NCBI RefSeq assembly: GCF_020379485.1
Contig: NC_063436.1
Location: forward strand, 27,774,423 to 27,838,422
Source of the DNA: Brassica napus
Taxonomy: Eukaryota > Streptophyta > Magnoliopsida > Brassicales > Brassicaceae
DNA: 64,000 bases
Direction of reading: 5' to 3'
Below the pieces are notes generated by a model. That model was not told the origin of the DNA. It ran no database searches and saw nothing but the letters and a program-made list of their open reading frames with translations. Position 1 is the first letter of the stretch. Each line of letters begins with the position of its first letter. Of this stretch, positions 1 through 12,840 are shown piece after piece. The position numbers and the translations under genes are program-made.

Positions 1-454
1 CATCTACAAACCACTACTTTTCCTACAAAGTCATAATACAAATGAAATTTGGTCCAATGTATTTTCTTATAATAATATTTCTGAAAATATAGAATAACAA
101 TATATATTTCTATTTCTTCATCTAAATATAAAAGAATAAATAACAATTTTATTTGAGAAAAAGAACTAACAATAAATTAGGAGTAAGTTGCATCTAATTC
201 TATTATAAAATTAAAATAACAATGAGTTGGAAATGTTTTTAGTAACATAGCGAGTGGAAGGCCAAGTTTGAAGCGGTGGTTTTTAAATTCCAGTCATGTG
301 ATGGAATCGATGTGCAGACGATGTGAGTAGTTGTCCTAATATTTTGTATCACATTGTTCACATGTATGAATTGGATATTGTAAACAGTTTTTAAGAATCA
401 ATGAAATGACGTTAAAATGTTTATTCGAATCTTTTTTATGAGATCTCTTTTATG
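1..454. other. AT-rich intergenic DNA
   Basis: I see no gene, no long open frame and no clear element here. The last eight bases (447-454, CTTTTATG) are the left target duplication of the next element. Confidence 0.6.
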
Positions 455-1299
455 CAATGTTTTTAAACCCGACCCGAACATTGAACCGGACGATTTACCG
501 GATCGCTGGGTCATTGGATCGACCGCGGGTGAACTGCGGGTTAATAAATAAATTAATTTTATTATATAATAATATATTAGCTATGAAAATAAATATATAA
601 AAACTAAAATTTAATATTTTTAAATGTTTTTGAAAACATAAAATAATAGTTTGGATATGTATATATTTTATGTTTAAAAAGTATTTATAAAATACTTGAC
701 TTTAATTTTTATAATTTATTTTCATTTGACATATAAAATATCAAAAAATAGTTTAGATTATTTAAATTTTTCTGTAACAAAGTAAGAGTTATGACATCTA
801 AAGAAATCAAGATATAAAATTCATAAATATTTAATGTCTAATATGAATAATAAAGTAAACTTCAAATTCAAAATAAACCAAAAGCAAAAGATCATTGTAA
901 TAAATTGTCAATATCGGAAATAAACTAACACTAAATCACATCAACTAATGATTTTCTCTACCATCGTTGACTTCATTTTCTTCAAGTGACATAGTGAAAT
1001 CTTTATCAAAATCTAAAAATCACAAATATAAAACTGAAAAGGGAAAACCTAATTTTTTTTTGTCAGCGTCTAACTTCTTAATTGGAAACTTAGAATATAA
1101 AACATAATTTAAAAACTAAAAAAATAACGTAAAAGTTATTTATTGGTTCAACCGGTATTGGGTTCCAAGTGTTAGTGGATTTTTGCGGGTTTTTGTAGGT
1201 TTTTAAATATTGAGTTTTTCACAAAATCCAAACTGGATTTTTCTGGGTCATCGGATTTATCGGTTCAACCGCAGGTCCGGATAGGGTTTCAAAACACTG
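455..1299. mobile_element. hAT-like non-autonomous DNA element
   Basis: The ends are inverted copies of each other: CAATGTTTTTAAACCC on the left and, read inwards from the right, CAGTGTTTTGAAACCC. The element is flanked by a perfect 8-bp direct repeat CTTTTATG (447-454 and 1300-1307), the target duplication length of the hAT superfamily. The 845-bp interior is AT-rich with GC-rich subterminal blocks and codes for nothing, so it would need a transposase supplied elsewhere. The superfamily call rests on duplication length and end structure only. Confidence 0.75.
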
Positions 1300-1455
1300 C
1301 TTTTATGTAATGATATAGGTTTTTGTTATTTTTAAAGCTGCCACGAGGTTTATTCGAATCTTTTTTTAGAAAATACAAACTATGAGGAAGAAGTCAAAAA
1401 AAATATTAAATTGGACACTATACGATTTTACCTTATTCGACGTGAACTTACTTAA

Positions 1456-2545
1456 TCTTCTACTCTATTAAAATAGAGTCTTAATTTATCTACCATAAAA
1501 GTTCTCATTTAAGTTTTGGCCTGTTTGAAGTTTGTTAGGAAGCTACTTAATTTATGGACCATAACAAGTTAATTACATTATTATTAGATATATCACACTC
1601 TTTTATCTCCTATTAAACCGACTACATCTATTAACCCAGCATCTACTCTATTAAATGTAAACCAATATAACCATACGATTTAGTTTAAATCGTGAATCGT
1701 GAACCCAACATCTATTCTATTAAATGTAAACCAATATAACCATAGGATTTAATTTAAATCATGAACCAGTGTTATATACAATTACAATAAACCAACTATG
1801 TACTCTATCTACTCTATTAAAATAAAATCATATTTTTATCTACCATACACAAGTCTATGTTAAACCATTCATTAGAAATTTAATTAAACATCCTAAAATT
1901 ACTTATATATAATATTCTCTTAACAAAAAAATATATATCTAAACAATAACATTTCTAAGAAAAGATATTGTCATTAAGTAATTATCATTTGACTGTTTAT
2001 CATATTTAATATAGATTATATTTTATATATTTCAGTAACTAATTTGAAATTAAATTGTATAGCCTAATTCTTTTTAAATTATCAAATTAAATTTTTAGAT
2101 AAAACAAAATAAATAATATTTTATTGGTTGTAACATTTTATGTTTGATATTTTAGTAAAAATAAAAACATTAAACTGAAATATAATATATTAAATAAATA
2201 ATATTTTAAAATATAAAAAAATGTTTATTCACATAAAAATATTTTGAGAATAAAAATTTCTAAACAAAGAAGCTAATAATTGTTTTTATTAATTCATATA
2301 AAACTAATGCTTAAAATTAAACTATTAATATTGATGTTGCATTTTAAATAAATAAACAAAAATACTTCATTAATATATGATTGGTACAATATCATCAAAC
2401 AAATTTCAACAAATACAAAATTTTAAAATAAAAATTATAAAACTAAAATTGATATTAAATATATTTCTTTATAACATATTTAATATTTTAAAAGTTAATT
2501 TAAAAATATAAATATATCTGCACGGATGTGCGGGTTAATATCTAG
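1456..2545 (+). mobile_element. Non-autonomous Helitron
   Basis: The right end has the Helitron signature: a short hairpin (GCAC-GGAT-GTGC at about 2519-2531), a spacer of about ten bases, then CTAG (2542-2545) followed by T. The left end starts TCTTCTACTCTATTAAAATAGAG after an A, matching the TC...CTATTAAAA starts of Brassicaceae Helitrons and the A/T insertion site. No Rep/helicase frame is present. Partial copies of the 5' end recur near 1634 and 1805, so nested or rearranged copies are likely and the left boundary is approximate. Confidence 0.6.
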
Positions 2546-3777
2546 TTTCTATTAAAAGAGAAATATCATTTTTATCTATAATAAAATAATCATACTAGGT
2601 CCATATAATCAATTACATCTATTTGATTATTTATATTAATTTATTAAATATATAATATTTCTAATGTATCTAAATAATTATAAGAATATTAATAATAAAT
2701 CAATTTTAACTGTAATATTTTATTTTATTTTTAGTTATAACAAAATCTCTTGAGAAAAATATCTAACAAATATGACCAAATTGTTTTAAATATTATTTTT
2801 AATAAATGCATTGATTAATTTCGTAATTAGTAATATAATAATAGTAAATTTGATTTTAGTTAAAAACTTTAATAATAAAATTAAATAAAATTTATATACT
2901 ACTTTATAAATTAAAGTCAATATATCCATACTATTAAATTGAAGTGCATTTTTTTTACATCATCTTGATTTTGCTTAGTATTTACAGATTTTACCACTGA
3001 TACTTAATTATAATTATATTTAATATATTAATAGCACATATTAATAGTTAATAAACGTTATGTTGTAACATTTTCTATATTCTATACGATGACCAAAAGA
3101 GAATATTCGATTGCCATATTATATAAATGGTTACATTAATACAGTTTGTTTCATTAGTCCGACAGATCACCTATGTAATGTCTATTAATATTATCATAAT
3201 TCATTAATTTGTATGTTACTTATATAGTTACCATATAATAAAACCACACTATACATCGTATAACATATATCATCAAACGTTTCATTCTTTTTGAAACTAA
3301 GGTTCTCACCAATACATATTATCATAAACATTCAATTATTTCGTACAAATGGTTTTGAAAACTTGTGTCGAAAAAAAACCCATTAATCTACATGAAACCT
3401 TAGTCTATGATAGATAACATGTCATATTTTAAAAGTATCCTGTTTTTTCAAAGATAGTATATAATTTTCATATAATAAAACAAAAACAAAATCCAAAACC
3501 CAATAAAAATTGTTAAATTCTATATATCCGCAGATTTTATTGCTATATTATAAAATAAGTAAACAAAAAAAATCAAAATCAACTATTTATGGTATATTTC
3601 TGTTTTAGATATCCAAACTAACAGAATCCCTTTTTGAATTAATTTTTATGCTTACAATATTTCTTTTTGTTGTATAACAGATTTTTCTCTTACACTTTTG
3701 GAATATTCATGCTATATACGAGTATAAATTATGAAATTTAAAGCATCTAAATAATAACGGGTGAAGTGTTGTAAATA
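2546..3777. other. AT-rich DNA with a Helitron 5'-end fragment
   Basis: Directly after the CTAGT of the preceding Helitron comes TCTATTAAAAGAGAAATATC followed by TTTTTATCTAT, which resembles another Helitron 5' end. I could not find a matching 3' hairpin for it. The rest is AT-rich and holds no gene I can support. Confidence 0.4.
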
Positions 3778-4601
3778 TCTAATCTATTAATTTAGGCTCC
3801 TATTTTTATCTACTGATAGAAGTTGTCACTTAATTTATTTTTGGACTCTTTCGTAAATGTTTAGATAATATAACATGCTACTTAGAAATGGAACCTACTT
3901 ACTTAAATTAAACCAACTTCGGCTAATAAAGCTAAACCTACGTTGTGTTGTATTAAACATACGTTTGTTATCTATTGGTACAATAATAATACAAAATTAA
4001 TTTACTCTTATACTAACTCAGCCCACGAAGAGTTATTATATACTTTTGATGTCCAGTTTATACAGTTGTTTAGATGTTCTACATGGGACTAATGTGAAGA
4101 TGATCTATATAAAAACTTTAATATAGATAATCAATATATACCATTTTACGATACATACGGAATAAGTTGTATTTTGTGTTTTAATCAATTGTATTTATAG
4201 ATATTCTGTTTAATATTTTCAATGTGTACATATTATTTATTTGTATAAAGTTTAGTGATTATAAGTAGTTTATATTAAAGTTGAGGACTAAAACGCAGAT
4301 CACACAAAATTTTAAAGATAAATTTGAAGTTCCTTCTTGGAGCAACTCACTCTCAAACTCTTATTTTGAAGATTATAACTAGAAAACAAACGAAATTCAA
4401 ATCCATAAGAACCCGAACTATTACTATATTTCTATTTTTTGAACCAAAAACTTATATCCACAATCAAATCATAACCAAAATGAAAATCAAATGCGAACCG
4501 CAGCTTATAAAATATCATCAAATTTTAAATTTTATTTTAAAACCATAAATTATAAATATAAATATACATAATCCCGCGCAATCGCGCAGATCATAATCTA
4601 G
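3778..4601 (+). mobile_element. Non-autonomous Helitron
   Basis: It starts TCTAATCTATTAATTTAGG after an A. It ends with the hairpin CCGCGC-AATC-GCGC (about 4573-4588), a spacer and CTAG (4598-4601) followed by T. The 824-bp length is typical of short deletion derivatives. The open frame at 4324-4548 inside it is low-complexity, AT-driven sequence and not a gene. Confidence 0.7.
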
Positions 4602-5060
4602 TCAGAACTTATGGCATCACCTAAGACAATTATTTTTCATCCAATTTTATAGTTATGGCATGTGACCATGTGATGCAAATAATGATTTAGTTTATTTTTT
4701 ATTTCAAGGTTATTTTTTATTTATATATAACCGTTTAAGCTTAAATTTATAGTCATATTTTAATATTAAATAAAATTTGAATTTTATAGCTAAACAAGCT
4801 TTTATAGCACGAAAATATAATTTCTAAATTTTAAAACATTTTGATAAACACTTTTATAGCACGGAAAATAGTATTCTCAAATTCTAGTTTTTGGAAAATG
4901 ACTCTAGAAACATATTTTTAAAAATAAAAAAATAAATAAATCTGGATCTATTAAAGACACATACATAACTTCTGGGTGGAATGTTGAATAGAACATGTTA
5001 AAAGGAACATTTATTTTTACACGAATTTTTTTTTGATGAACCTGAAGAACTCAGGTATAT
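4602..5060. other. AT-rich intergenic DNA
   Basis: No coding sequence or repeat that I can name. Bases 5053-5060 (AGGTATAT) are the left target duplication of the next element. Confidence 0.5.
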
Positions 5061-6232
5061 TAGGGGTGTCAAAATGGGTCAAATGGGTCAACCCAACCCA
5101 AAACCCAAATGGGTTTACTGTTAATGAGTCATAGGTCAACCCAACCCATTTATTAAATAGGTTGGGTTGACCCATGACCCATTAAATTAAAAAGGTTAGA
5201 TGGGTTAATGGTTGACCCATGGACCCAATATCTTTATAATAAATTATTTTTAAGTTAAGACCAAGTTGATCAAAATGATAAAATGTTTTTTGTGGTTTAG
5301 GCGGAAAATAACATTTTTGCGGGAAAGTGAATTTTCCCAGTTTTGGCGGGAAAATGCGTTTTTGCGGTTTTGGCGGGAAAACATGTTTTTACGGTTTTGG
5401 CGGGAAAATGCGTTTTTGCGGTTTTGGCGGGAAAATGCATTTTTGCGATTTTGGCGGGAAAATGCGTTTTTGCGGTTTTGGCGGGAAAATGGGGTTTTGC
5501 GGTTTTGGCGGGAAAATGGGGGGTTTTGCGGTTTTGGCGGGAAAATGCGTTTTTGCAGTTTTGGCGAGAAAATGAGGTTTTGAGGTTTTGGCGGGAAAAT
5601 GGGTTTTGCGGTTTTGGCGGGAAAATGGGTTTTTGCGGTTTTGGCGGGAAAATGCGTTTTTGGCGGAAAAATGCATTTTTGCGGTTTTGGCGGGAAAATG
5701 CGTTTTTGCGGTTTTGGCGGGAAAATGCGTTTTTGCGGTTTTGGCGGGAAAATGCATTTTTGCGGTTTTGGCGGGAAAATGCGGTTTTGGCGGGAAAATG
5801 CGTTTTTGCGGTTTTGGCTGGAAAATGGGATTTTGAGGTTTTGGCGGAAAAATGCGTTTTTGCGGTTTTTGCGGGAAAATACGTTTTTGGCGGGAAAATT
5901 GGTTTTTGCGGGAATAAATGATTGGACTTTAGAGAAATTCATGATTTTCCAATTTTATCAAACCTTAGAATTGAGTTTACTCATGGTTTTTTTTTAATTG
6001 AAAACAAAATGGGTGAGAGTTGACCCAACCCAATAAACCCATTAACTTGTTAACCCATTAACTTGTTAACCCATTAACTTGTTAACCCATTAACCTGTTA
6101 ATCCATTAACCTGTTAATCCATTAACCTTTTAACCCATTAACCCATTGGATCAAAAATAAACAGTTCATTTGGGTTAATGGGTCAAATTGGGTTGGGTCA
6201 ACCCATGGGTCATGACCCATTTTGACACCCCT
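5061..6232. mobile_element. hAT-like element carrying a minisatellite
   Basis: The left end reads TAGGGGTGTCAAAATGGGTC and the right end is its inverted copy (GACCCATTTTGACACCCCT). The TAGGG start is usual for hAT elements. The flanks AGGTATAT (5053-5060) and ACGTATAT (6233-6240) match at 7 of 8 bases, as expected for an aged 8-bp hAT target duplication. Subterminal regions on both sides (5065-5230 and 6005-6215) are built from short GGGTCA/AACCCA words and a 14-bp repeat near 6035-6105. The middle is a 27-bp tandem array, listed separately. No transposase is present. Confidence 0.8.
5335..5915. repeat. 27-bp minisatellite repeating an E2F-type site
   Basis: About 22 head-to-tail copies of a unit built as TTTTGGCGGGAAAATGCGT plus TTTTGCGG. 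By my reading 17 copies contain the exact string TTGGCGGGAAAA, the classic plant E2F recognition sequence (TTTSSCGC core with its flanks); the others differ by one or two bases. Because 27 is divisible by three and the unit lacks stops, long open frames appear in several frames on both strands. These are artefacts of the repeat, not genes. Confidence 0.9.
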
Positions 6233-6845
6233 ACGTATATAGTTACCAGTGATCCCGTTTATGATGTCTACCAAGAATATAACATAAACTTCATCAACAA
6301 AAAAATTATTTTTGTTGCCGTTTTAGACTTTTGTACATAGATTAAGAATTTTTATATTTATTAAATAAAAACACAATTATCAATACATCTAACCACATTT
6401 AAACCAATAAAAAAATAAATTAATATATAAAATTGAATTAAAATTATAAAACAACACTTATTTGAAACAAATATTTTAGTCCACAACGACGACTAATCTG
6501 AAACGGAGGGATTATATAAGAGATAAAGAAAGACAATTGTTTTTTTTTCGTATTTCCCTCGTGTATAACAGCGAAGATACCTTTGCTTTATTATACAATA
6601 TATTGTAGACCAAAGTCATAACTAATTATTAATTGACATGTAATGTTTTTTGTGTGTTGTCCCGATTTCTCTAAAAATATGATAGTCCCATTTTATTTTA
6701 TTTGCTAAAAATGCATAGGAAACATGGCCAAATAAATGATATTTGCTTTCTATATATATGTAATATTGAACATTTGAACGTCAGTATCATAGTATAACTT
6801 CATAAGTTCCTCATTTTATTTGAATTTTTTTCCAAGAAGGTAACG
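6233..6845. other. Intergenic DNA and presumed 5' region of the aminotransferase pseudogene
   Basis: No open frame of note. From about 6720 to 6845 the sequence resembles the region upstream of the intact paralogue (27660-27916), including a cytosine-poor leader ending in CCAAGAAGG just before the start codon. It probably held the promoter before the gene decayed. Confidence 0.5.
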
Positions 6846-8150
6846 ATGGGCCATTAATACACGAACCTGTTCGTTCCTTCATTTGAAACGGATCAAGATG
6901 AAGAAGTTGAACGCAAGACCGAGATGCAGATGCTAAACGGTGGTGGTGGTGCTGTCTGGAGGTTCAAAGGAAACAAGGCGGCCAAAGAAGCGGCCAGTGT
7001 CTCAATGAAAGGTATCCTTTCAAGGTTATTTGAAAATTGCAGTAGAGACGGTAAAAAAAACATTTTGCCCCTGGGTCACTGTGACCCTATCGTCTACCCT
7101 TGCTTCAAGACTTCCGCTGAGGCTGAGGAAGCCGTTGCTGAGTCGTTGCGATCTGGCGCCGCCAACTCCTACGGCCCCGGGGTTGGCATTTTACCGGCCA
7201 GGAGGTACTTAAGTAGTCACTAATTGTTCGTTATATTTGATACTATGGAAAAACTAGGTGCACACTTTTAACGGATGTTGAGTCTTGAATCAAATTTCAA
7301 ACATTCAGTGGCTTGTAAATCAAGTTATCTCGTCAGTGTGGTCGGGTAATAGAGCAAAGAAAACATTACTAACAAAAACATTTTTAAAAAAATATATTAA
7401 TGCGGTAAAATCTATTAACTAGAAAATAATTTGAACTGTACAAAATTGTAATGATAAAATATCAATAAAGAACGAGGTAAAATGCCATTACTAGTTACAG
7501 AAAGAATCTAGGCTTATATACGATTCAAAAGCTTTATGAGATACTGCATTGCATGTTATACATTTTCGAAACCATACATTATCTTTACGGTTATTTGTAT
7601 ACTCCTGTTAAATTAGGGCGGTGGCAAATTATTTGAATTCCGACCTTCCGCATAAATTAAAATCAGACGATATATTTATGACGATCGGATGTTGCCAAGG
7701 GATAGAGACCATGATTCAAGTTCTGTCTAGTCCAAAGTCGAATATCTTGCTCTCCTCCCTCGTCTATCCTCTCTACCATAGTTACGCAATACATGACCTA
7801 GTCGAGATTCGCAAGTATGAACTACTCCCCGACCAAGACTGGGAGATTGATCTCCAAAGCGTTGAAGCCATTGCAGATCATAATACCGTCGCTATGGTGA
7901 TATGTAACCCTCACAATCCATGTGGAAATGTCTACACATATCATCATCTAAAGAAGGTGAAAATACGTAACTTTAAGTTAATTTTGTTTTTAACTTCAGT
8001 CTTGTTTGTGTTACAATTTGTTGATATATGTTTAGAGGGTCGGCTTACTATGGGAGCCAACACAGGGATCTCCTCGGGTCCAACTCTAAGTCCAATAATT
8101 TTAATAATACCACATACTGTATATTATATCAGATTTAGATTTAAATCACA

Positions 8151-9123
8151 CTAGCCTTTGACCCGCCCGACCGGGCGGGTATTTATTTTATGTTTTTATT
8201 TTTTAAAATATATTAAATGATATATTTGTAATATTTAAATATAAATTTATATGATAAATTAATCTTTACAATTATAATAAAAATTAAAATTAAAATTTTA
8301 GTAAAATATTTTGATATAATTTTTAAATTTCTAATTAAAATAATAAAGAGGTGGGTAATAATTTTTCTAATTCCAAAATCTTAGCATCTCTTAAAAAAAG
8401 AAATTAAATTTATAATACATAAAATATATAAATATATTTGCAACTATAAATTCTACTGAAATAAATTTGTTAAAGAAAAATAATTTTACGCTGTTGTTGT
8501 TTATTTCTAGAGCTTGACCCATGACCGTATAAATATTTGCTTTCACTTTAATTTTTTTCTTTGTAATATTGGTATGATATATATATATATATTTATATTT
8601 GTAAATTAAAATGTATTATATAATTGTTAATATAACATTTTAAAAACATAACAATTTTATTTATTACTTTCAGTAATTATATTTTATGATTTTAATCGTC
8701 TATTATATCACAGTGTAACATATAAACAAATCCAATTTATAACAATTGGACTTATATTATGAAAGCATTATACTAATAATATATATGAATAAATTATTTT
8801 TATTTTATTTATATGTTATATAAATTGATTATGATGTGTGATTTTTTATTTTATTATTTATTACTAATAAATATTTAATATATTAATACAAAATCTATCA
8901 AGAAATCTATTTTCGTTAAGATTTGAATAAGAAAATATATTATTTAAATTAGGAAAAGACATTAAATGTTTAAATCTATTATTTAAATTAAGAAAAGGCA
9001 AGCATATTTCAATATAAGTTCAATAAATATTTTAATTGCATTTCAATGTAAATAAATGGTAAAACTAAGAGGTATTTTTTATTTTGTAATTCAATTTTAA
9101 TAAGACACTTTTAATAATATAGA
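8151..9123 (-). mobile_element. Non-autonomous Helitron in intron 2 of the pseudogene
   Basis: Read on the minus strand it begins TCTATATTATTAAAAGTG after an A (9123/9124). It ends with the strong hairpin CCCGCCC-GGTC-GGGCGGG (about 8162-8180), a spacer and CTAG at 8151-8154 followed by T. Insertion between A and T, the TC start and the CTAG end fit a Helitron exactly. The interior is AT-rich with no Rep/helicase frame. It lies wholly within an intron of the aminotransferase pseudogene and is absent from the paralogous intron. Confidence 0.85.
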
Positions 9124-9269
9124 TATTACACAAAATAGTTAACAGATGGTTAGGTGCTTCTTATAGTGTTAAACAAAACAATTAATATATATGAGACATG
9201 AAGTAGTTTAACGTGATTCAGTTTCTTCTGCAAATATGCATTCAAGAGATTCTCCTCCATAACTCATGG

Positions 9270-9463
9270 TTTGTTCTATCAAAAAACACTTTTGTTGGTC
9301 GCCTTCTAGTTTTTTTTTTTTCTTCTTCTCTGTGACTATTAGATGCAGATAGATACTATATATATAGACGTGATCAACAGAATATAAAAATAATAAATAG
9401 TTAAATATGGTGCTTGATTGTAGGGTTGTTATTGATGGGAATAATTCTTTTTGATAGAACAAA
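9270..9463. repeat. Short inverted repeat (possible small MITE)
   Basis: TTTGTTCTATCAAAAA at 9270-9285 is repeated in inverted form at 9448-9463. The 194 bp between the outer ends could fold into a stem-loop. I found no target duplication, so it may be a decayed MITE or chance. Confidence 0.35.
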
Positions 9464-10039
9464 TTGATTTCACTAAGGCAGGTTAGTTAGGATTGAATCA
9501 TGCCTAATATATACGCAAATTATGATGTTGACTTCGCTTAGAATATTCCGATTGTAAAATTTTAAAATTGACTGGACTATCTCCAAAATCTTCGTAATAA
9601 GAACATTTAAATACAAGTGAATCACGCCGGATATCTTTAGCAAAACGTAAAAAATAAGTTTAAAATTTTATATCCATATTTTATGTTGTTGTCATAGTGA
9701 GTGCATATTGTGGAACATTTTTTCACAATTTGCTAAAAAAAAAATTACAAACACAATATGTTAAATATACGACCACTAAGTGTTTCGTGTATATTTTTTG
9801 TTTGGTAAGAAAAAAGAAAAGAAAAATAAAAAAGTATTAGTTATGTGCATCATACTGATGACACTAAAATTTGATACTAATAGCGATTTTATAATGAATT
9901 TCTAAAACGTATTGTATAAAGTATATGATTTTTGATGTAATTTTAATGAAGTCCTAAATAGTTCATAATGTGGTTACTATATTATGTAAAAAACCATGTA
10001 TCCAGTATATATGGGGGAGATGGTTATGAACGATATGGT

Positions 10040-10064
10040 GGATATATATATATATATATATATA
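10040..10064. repeat. TA microsatellite
   Basis: A simple TA-dinucleotide run in intron 2 of the aminotransferase pseudogene. A second TA run lies at 11373-11391, just before exon 6. Confidence 0.8.
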
Positions 10065-11485
10065 TGTATACTTCATTTAGCTATAATGATGACATTAAAA
10101 ATTGTACGTTATTATACGATGGAGCACAATATGGAAAATATTAAACAGAAATTAATTGTAGGTTCCAATCGGTTGATATCTTAAAAGGAAAAATAGATAA
10201 TTATGTTAAATCAATATTTATTAATTCAGTGGCATTATGCTGTAATTATTTAGAAAAAATCAGGGTCAAATCTTATTTGTACTCCAGTTTTAATAGATTA
10301 GATTTACTTGATTACATATCTTTGCTCAAAACATTAACTGATAATTATTTTTAAAATTTTCAGATTTTTTTATAATAGTTATGAGCTTTAAAATTGCAGA
10401 GGAACCCCTAATAATATTGAGCTGTGCTGAGTATAGGTCGCTGAAATGGCGAGGAAGCTAGGGATAATGGTTATTTCTGATGAAATTTTTAAGGAAACTA
10501 TATATGGGAAGAATCCATTTGTCCCTATGGGGATATTTGCATCGATTGTTCCTGTGGTTACACTCGGTTCCATTTCCAAGGGGTGGCTTGTCCCTGGCTG
10601 GCGAATAGGTTGGATGGCGATGAATGACCCAAGTAACGTTTTCAAAACCACCGGGGTAGGGTTTTCAGTTCTTGGATCATCCTTTGATCCGTAGTTAATA
10701 TATATATCTACATATATCTTCATTTGGACGTTATAGAATAAACGTTTTAGGTATGTGTTAATCTAACATGTAACCATCTCTTTTTGTCAGTAAGGTCGTT
10801 GAATCCATCAAGCACCTGCTTAACATAAGTCCAGATCCATCGACAATTCTACAGGTTTGTACCCTGAAATTTGTATTTGAATACACAAGACACAAATGCA
10901 ATTAGTTAAAAGCCACTTAATAGTAAAATGTAAAAGAACTAATGTGTTGCTCTAATTGATAGTTTGCACTTCCAAATATCTTGGAGAAGACAAAGAAAGA
11001 CTACTTTGAGAAGAAAAACTTGACATTGAGTCAAAATGTGGACATGATGTTTGATGCCCTCAAGGAGATTCCTTGTCTTGTTTGCCCCAAGAAACCTGAG
11101 TCGTGTACTTCCTTAGTGGTACCAATTTTTTCTTTTTATACTCAATTTTTATTTATATTTTTTTTGTTTTCTGTAAAATTGTCAAATACATCTTTATAAG
11201 TATATGCAATCTGCCTAATACAATTTCCCTAACCATTTAATCTTGCAAGTTTTTGCGGACAGTTTTTATAACTTTATCTTATTTTTTTGCAACCAAAACA
11301 TCAGTTTTATTATGAAGGGTACATATACATCACATTACATATCAAAGAAATGCAACTAATACCAATCTAAATTATATATATATATATATATCGCAGACGA
11401 AGCTGGACCTATCACTCTTAGAGGACATCACAGACGATGTTGATTTCTGCATGAAGCTTGCCCGAGAGGAGAATCTCGTCCTTTT

Positions 11486-12840
11486 TTTTTTTTTGTCAAG
11501 TATGTGAATTTCATTAAGCAAATAATGACACAGGGAGATACATTTTAGTGCATCTAAGTTGCTAATCAAAGCAAGAGTGTCTTAGGGAGCCACAAAAAAA
11601 AGTAAAAAAGACTCACTAGGACAAGAAAGGTTCAATCACAACACAATGGAAGTGATTAAAGCTTAGCTAAACTAACAGTTCCATGGACAACTTTGAAGTT
11701 TGCAGTAGACACAGCGAGAGAGATGATGCCGGAACCTACATCAAAACCGCACAGGCCCGAAGAGAACACAGCCGGAGAACAGTCCGAGGGACCGCGGACC
11801 GTCCCGAAGGCGACTCGAACCATAGAATAGGCGAAGCAGGGTTGACCTTGCCCTGGTCCGGCCATCACTAGCGGTAGAGTCCACTCCAGACGCTGCAATC
11901 TCAAGAAGATGACAAACCGTTATCCCGGTAATCCAAACCCGACGATGAGAAGCACAGGTGGGTAACAAGCAGATACAAGCGGAGGTTTTAGCAGCTCGAC
12001 TCCGGTCCCATCACGCTAGCAGAGCACAAAAGGTACCAGCTTCAGAACATCAAGAGAGGCAGGATACAGAGGCCTTCTTCCTTCTGAAACTTGAAGAGCG
12101 AAGGAACATGAGCTCCCATCAGCAGGCGAGAGAGGAGAAGAGACCCATGAAAGAGAGCTGAGATATCGCAAAGTAACGGCACGAAACTCCGAGCTATCCC
12201 GACATCCCCCGATAGATCTGGATCCTAACAAGACGCCATGGTAGTTGTCGAGAAAGTGTACCAGAAAGAAGTCCCCAGCGAAGAGTCTCACCATCGCCTT
12301 TTTCATCTCAGAACGAGTCACGAGACAGGGAAGTTCTTACCTTTAGCAATCGTAGGAGGAGACAGAGGAAGACAGAGGAGGCAGTGAACTGACCGGAACG
12401 GCGAAGGCAGCGACGCTTATCCATTCCGGCGACCCTCCGTGAGAGATCTGACCCAGATCCGCTCAAGTCAAACCCTAGATCTACTTCCAAGACGACGCCT
12501 CCTGCTCAGATCTGACTCTCCACGACCTCGCCATCACTCCAGGGAAGCTGAGGACGCCCTCAGACGCCGGTTTGGTTCGCCGGATCCGGCCGCTATCCGA
12601 CGAAAACCAGAGTAGATGAAGCAAGGAGGAAGTGGAGAAACTGAATCGTGAGAGGGGAGAGACTGGACACAGTAACGATTGGGGTGGCGACCGACGGGTA
12701 GAGACCTCCATCGGCCACCGGAGCTGATGTCAGATACGGTTGTGGCGAGAAGAAAGCGTATGGTGGGGAGAAAAGAAAAGAGAGAATCCACTCTCTCACC
12801 TCTCTCTTACTTTTACTTCTACTTTAGAACATTAACCATC
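11486..12840 (-). mobile_element. Non-LTR retroelement derivative inserted in exon 6
   Basis: An 18-bp direct repeat, GGAGAATCTCGTCCTTTT, flanks the insertion (11468-11485 and 12841-12858) and is exon sequence of the host gene. On the minus strand the insert ends in a poly(A) tail (poly(T) at about 11482-11494), the structure left by target-primed reverse transcription. Its 5' half (minus strand, about 12840-12200) is GC-rich and leader-like with no long frame, and no reverse transcriptase is present. It is therefore a LINE 5' region joined to a LINE-type tail by internal deletion, or another non-autonomous retroposon. Confidence 0.75.

Noticed and set aside
4324..4548. 74-residue ORF
   Set aside because: Low-complexity, AT-driven sequence inside a Helitron, with no domain.
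5335..5915. CRISPR-like array
   Set aside because: Units are head-to-tail with no unique spacers, and the genome is a plant.
5250..5997. Long overlapping ORFs on both strands over the minisatellite
   Set aside because: The 27-bp unit is a multiple of three without stops, so most frames stay open; the proteins are pure 9-residue repeats with no gene structure around them.
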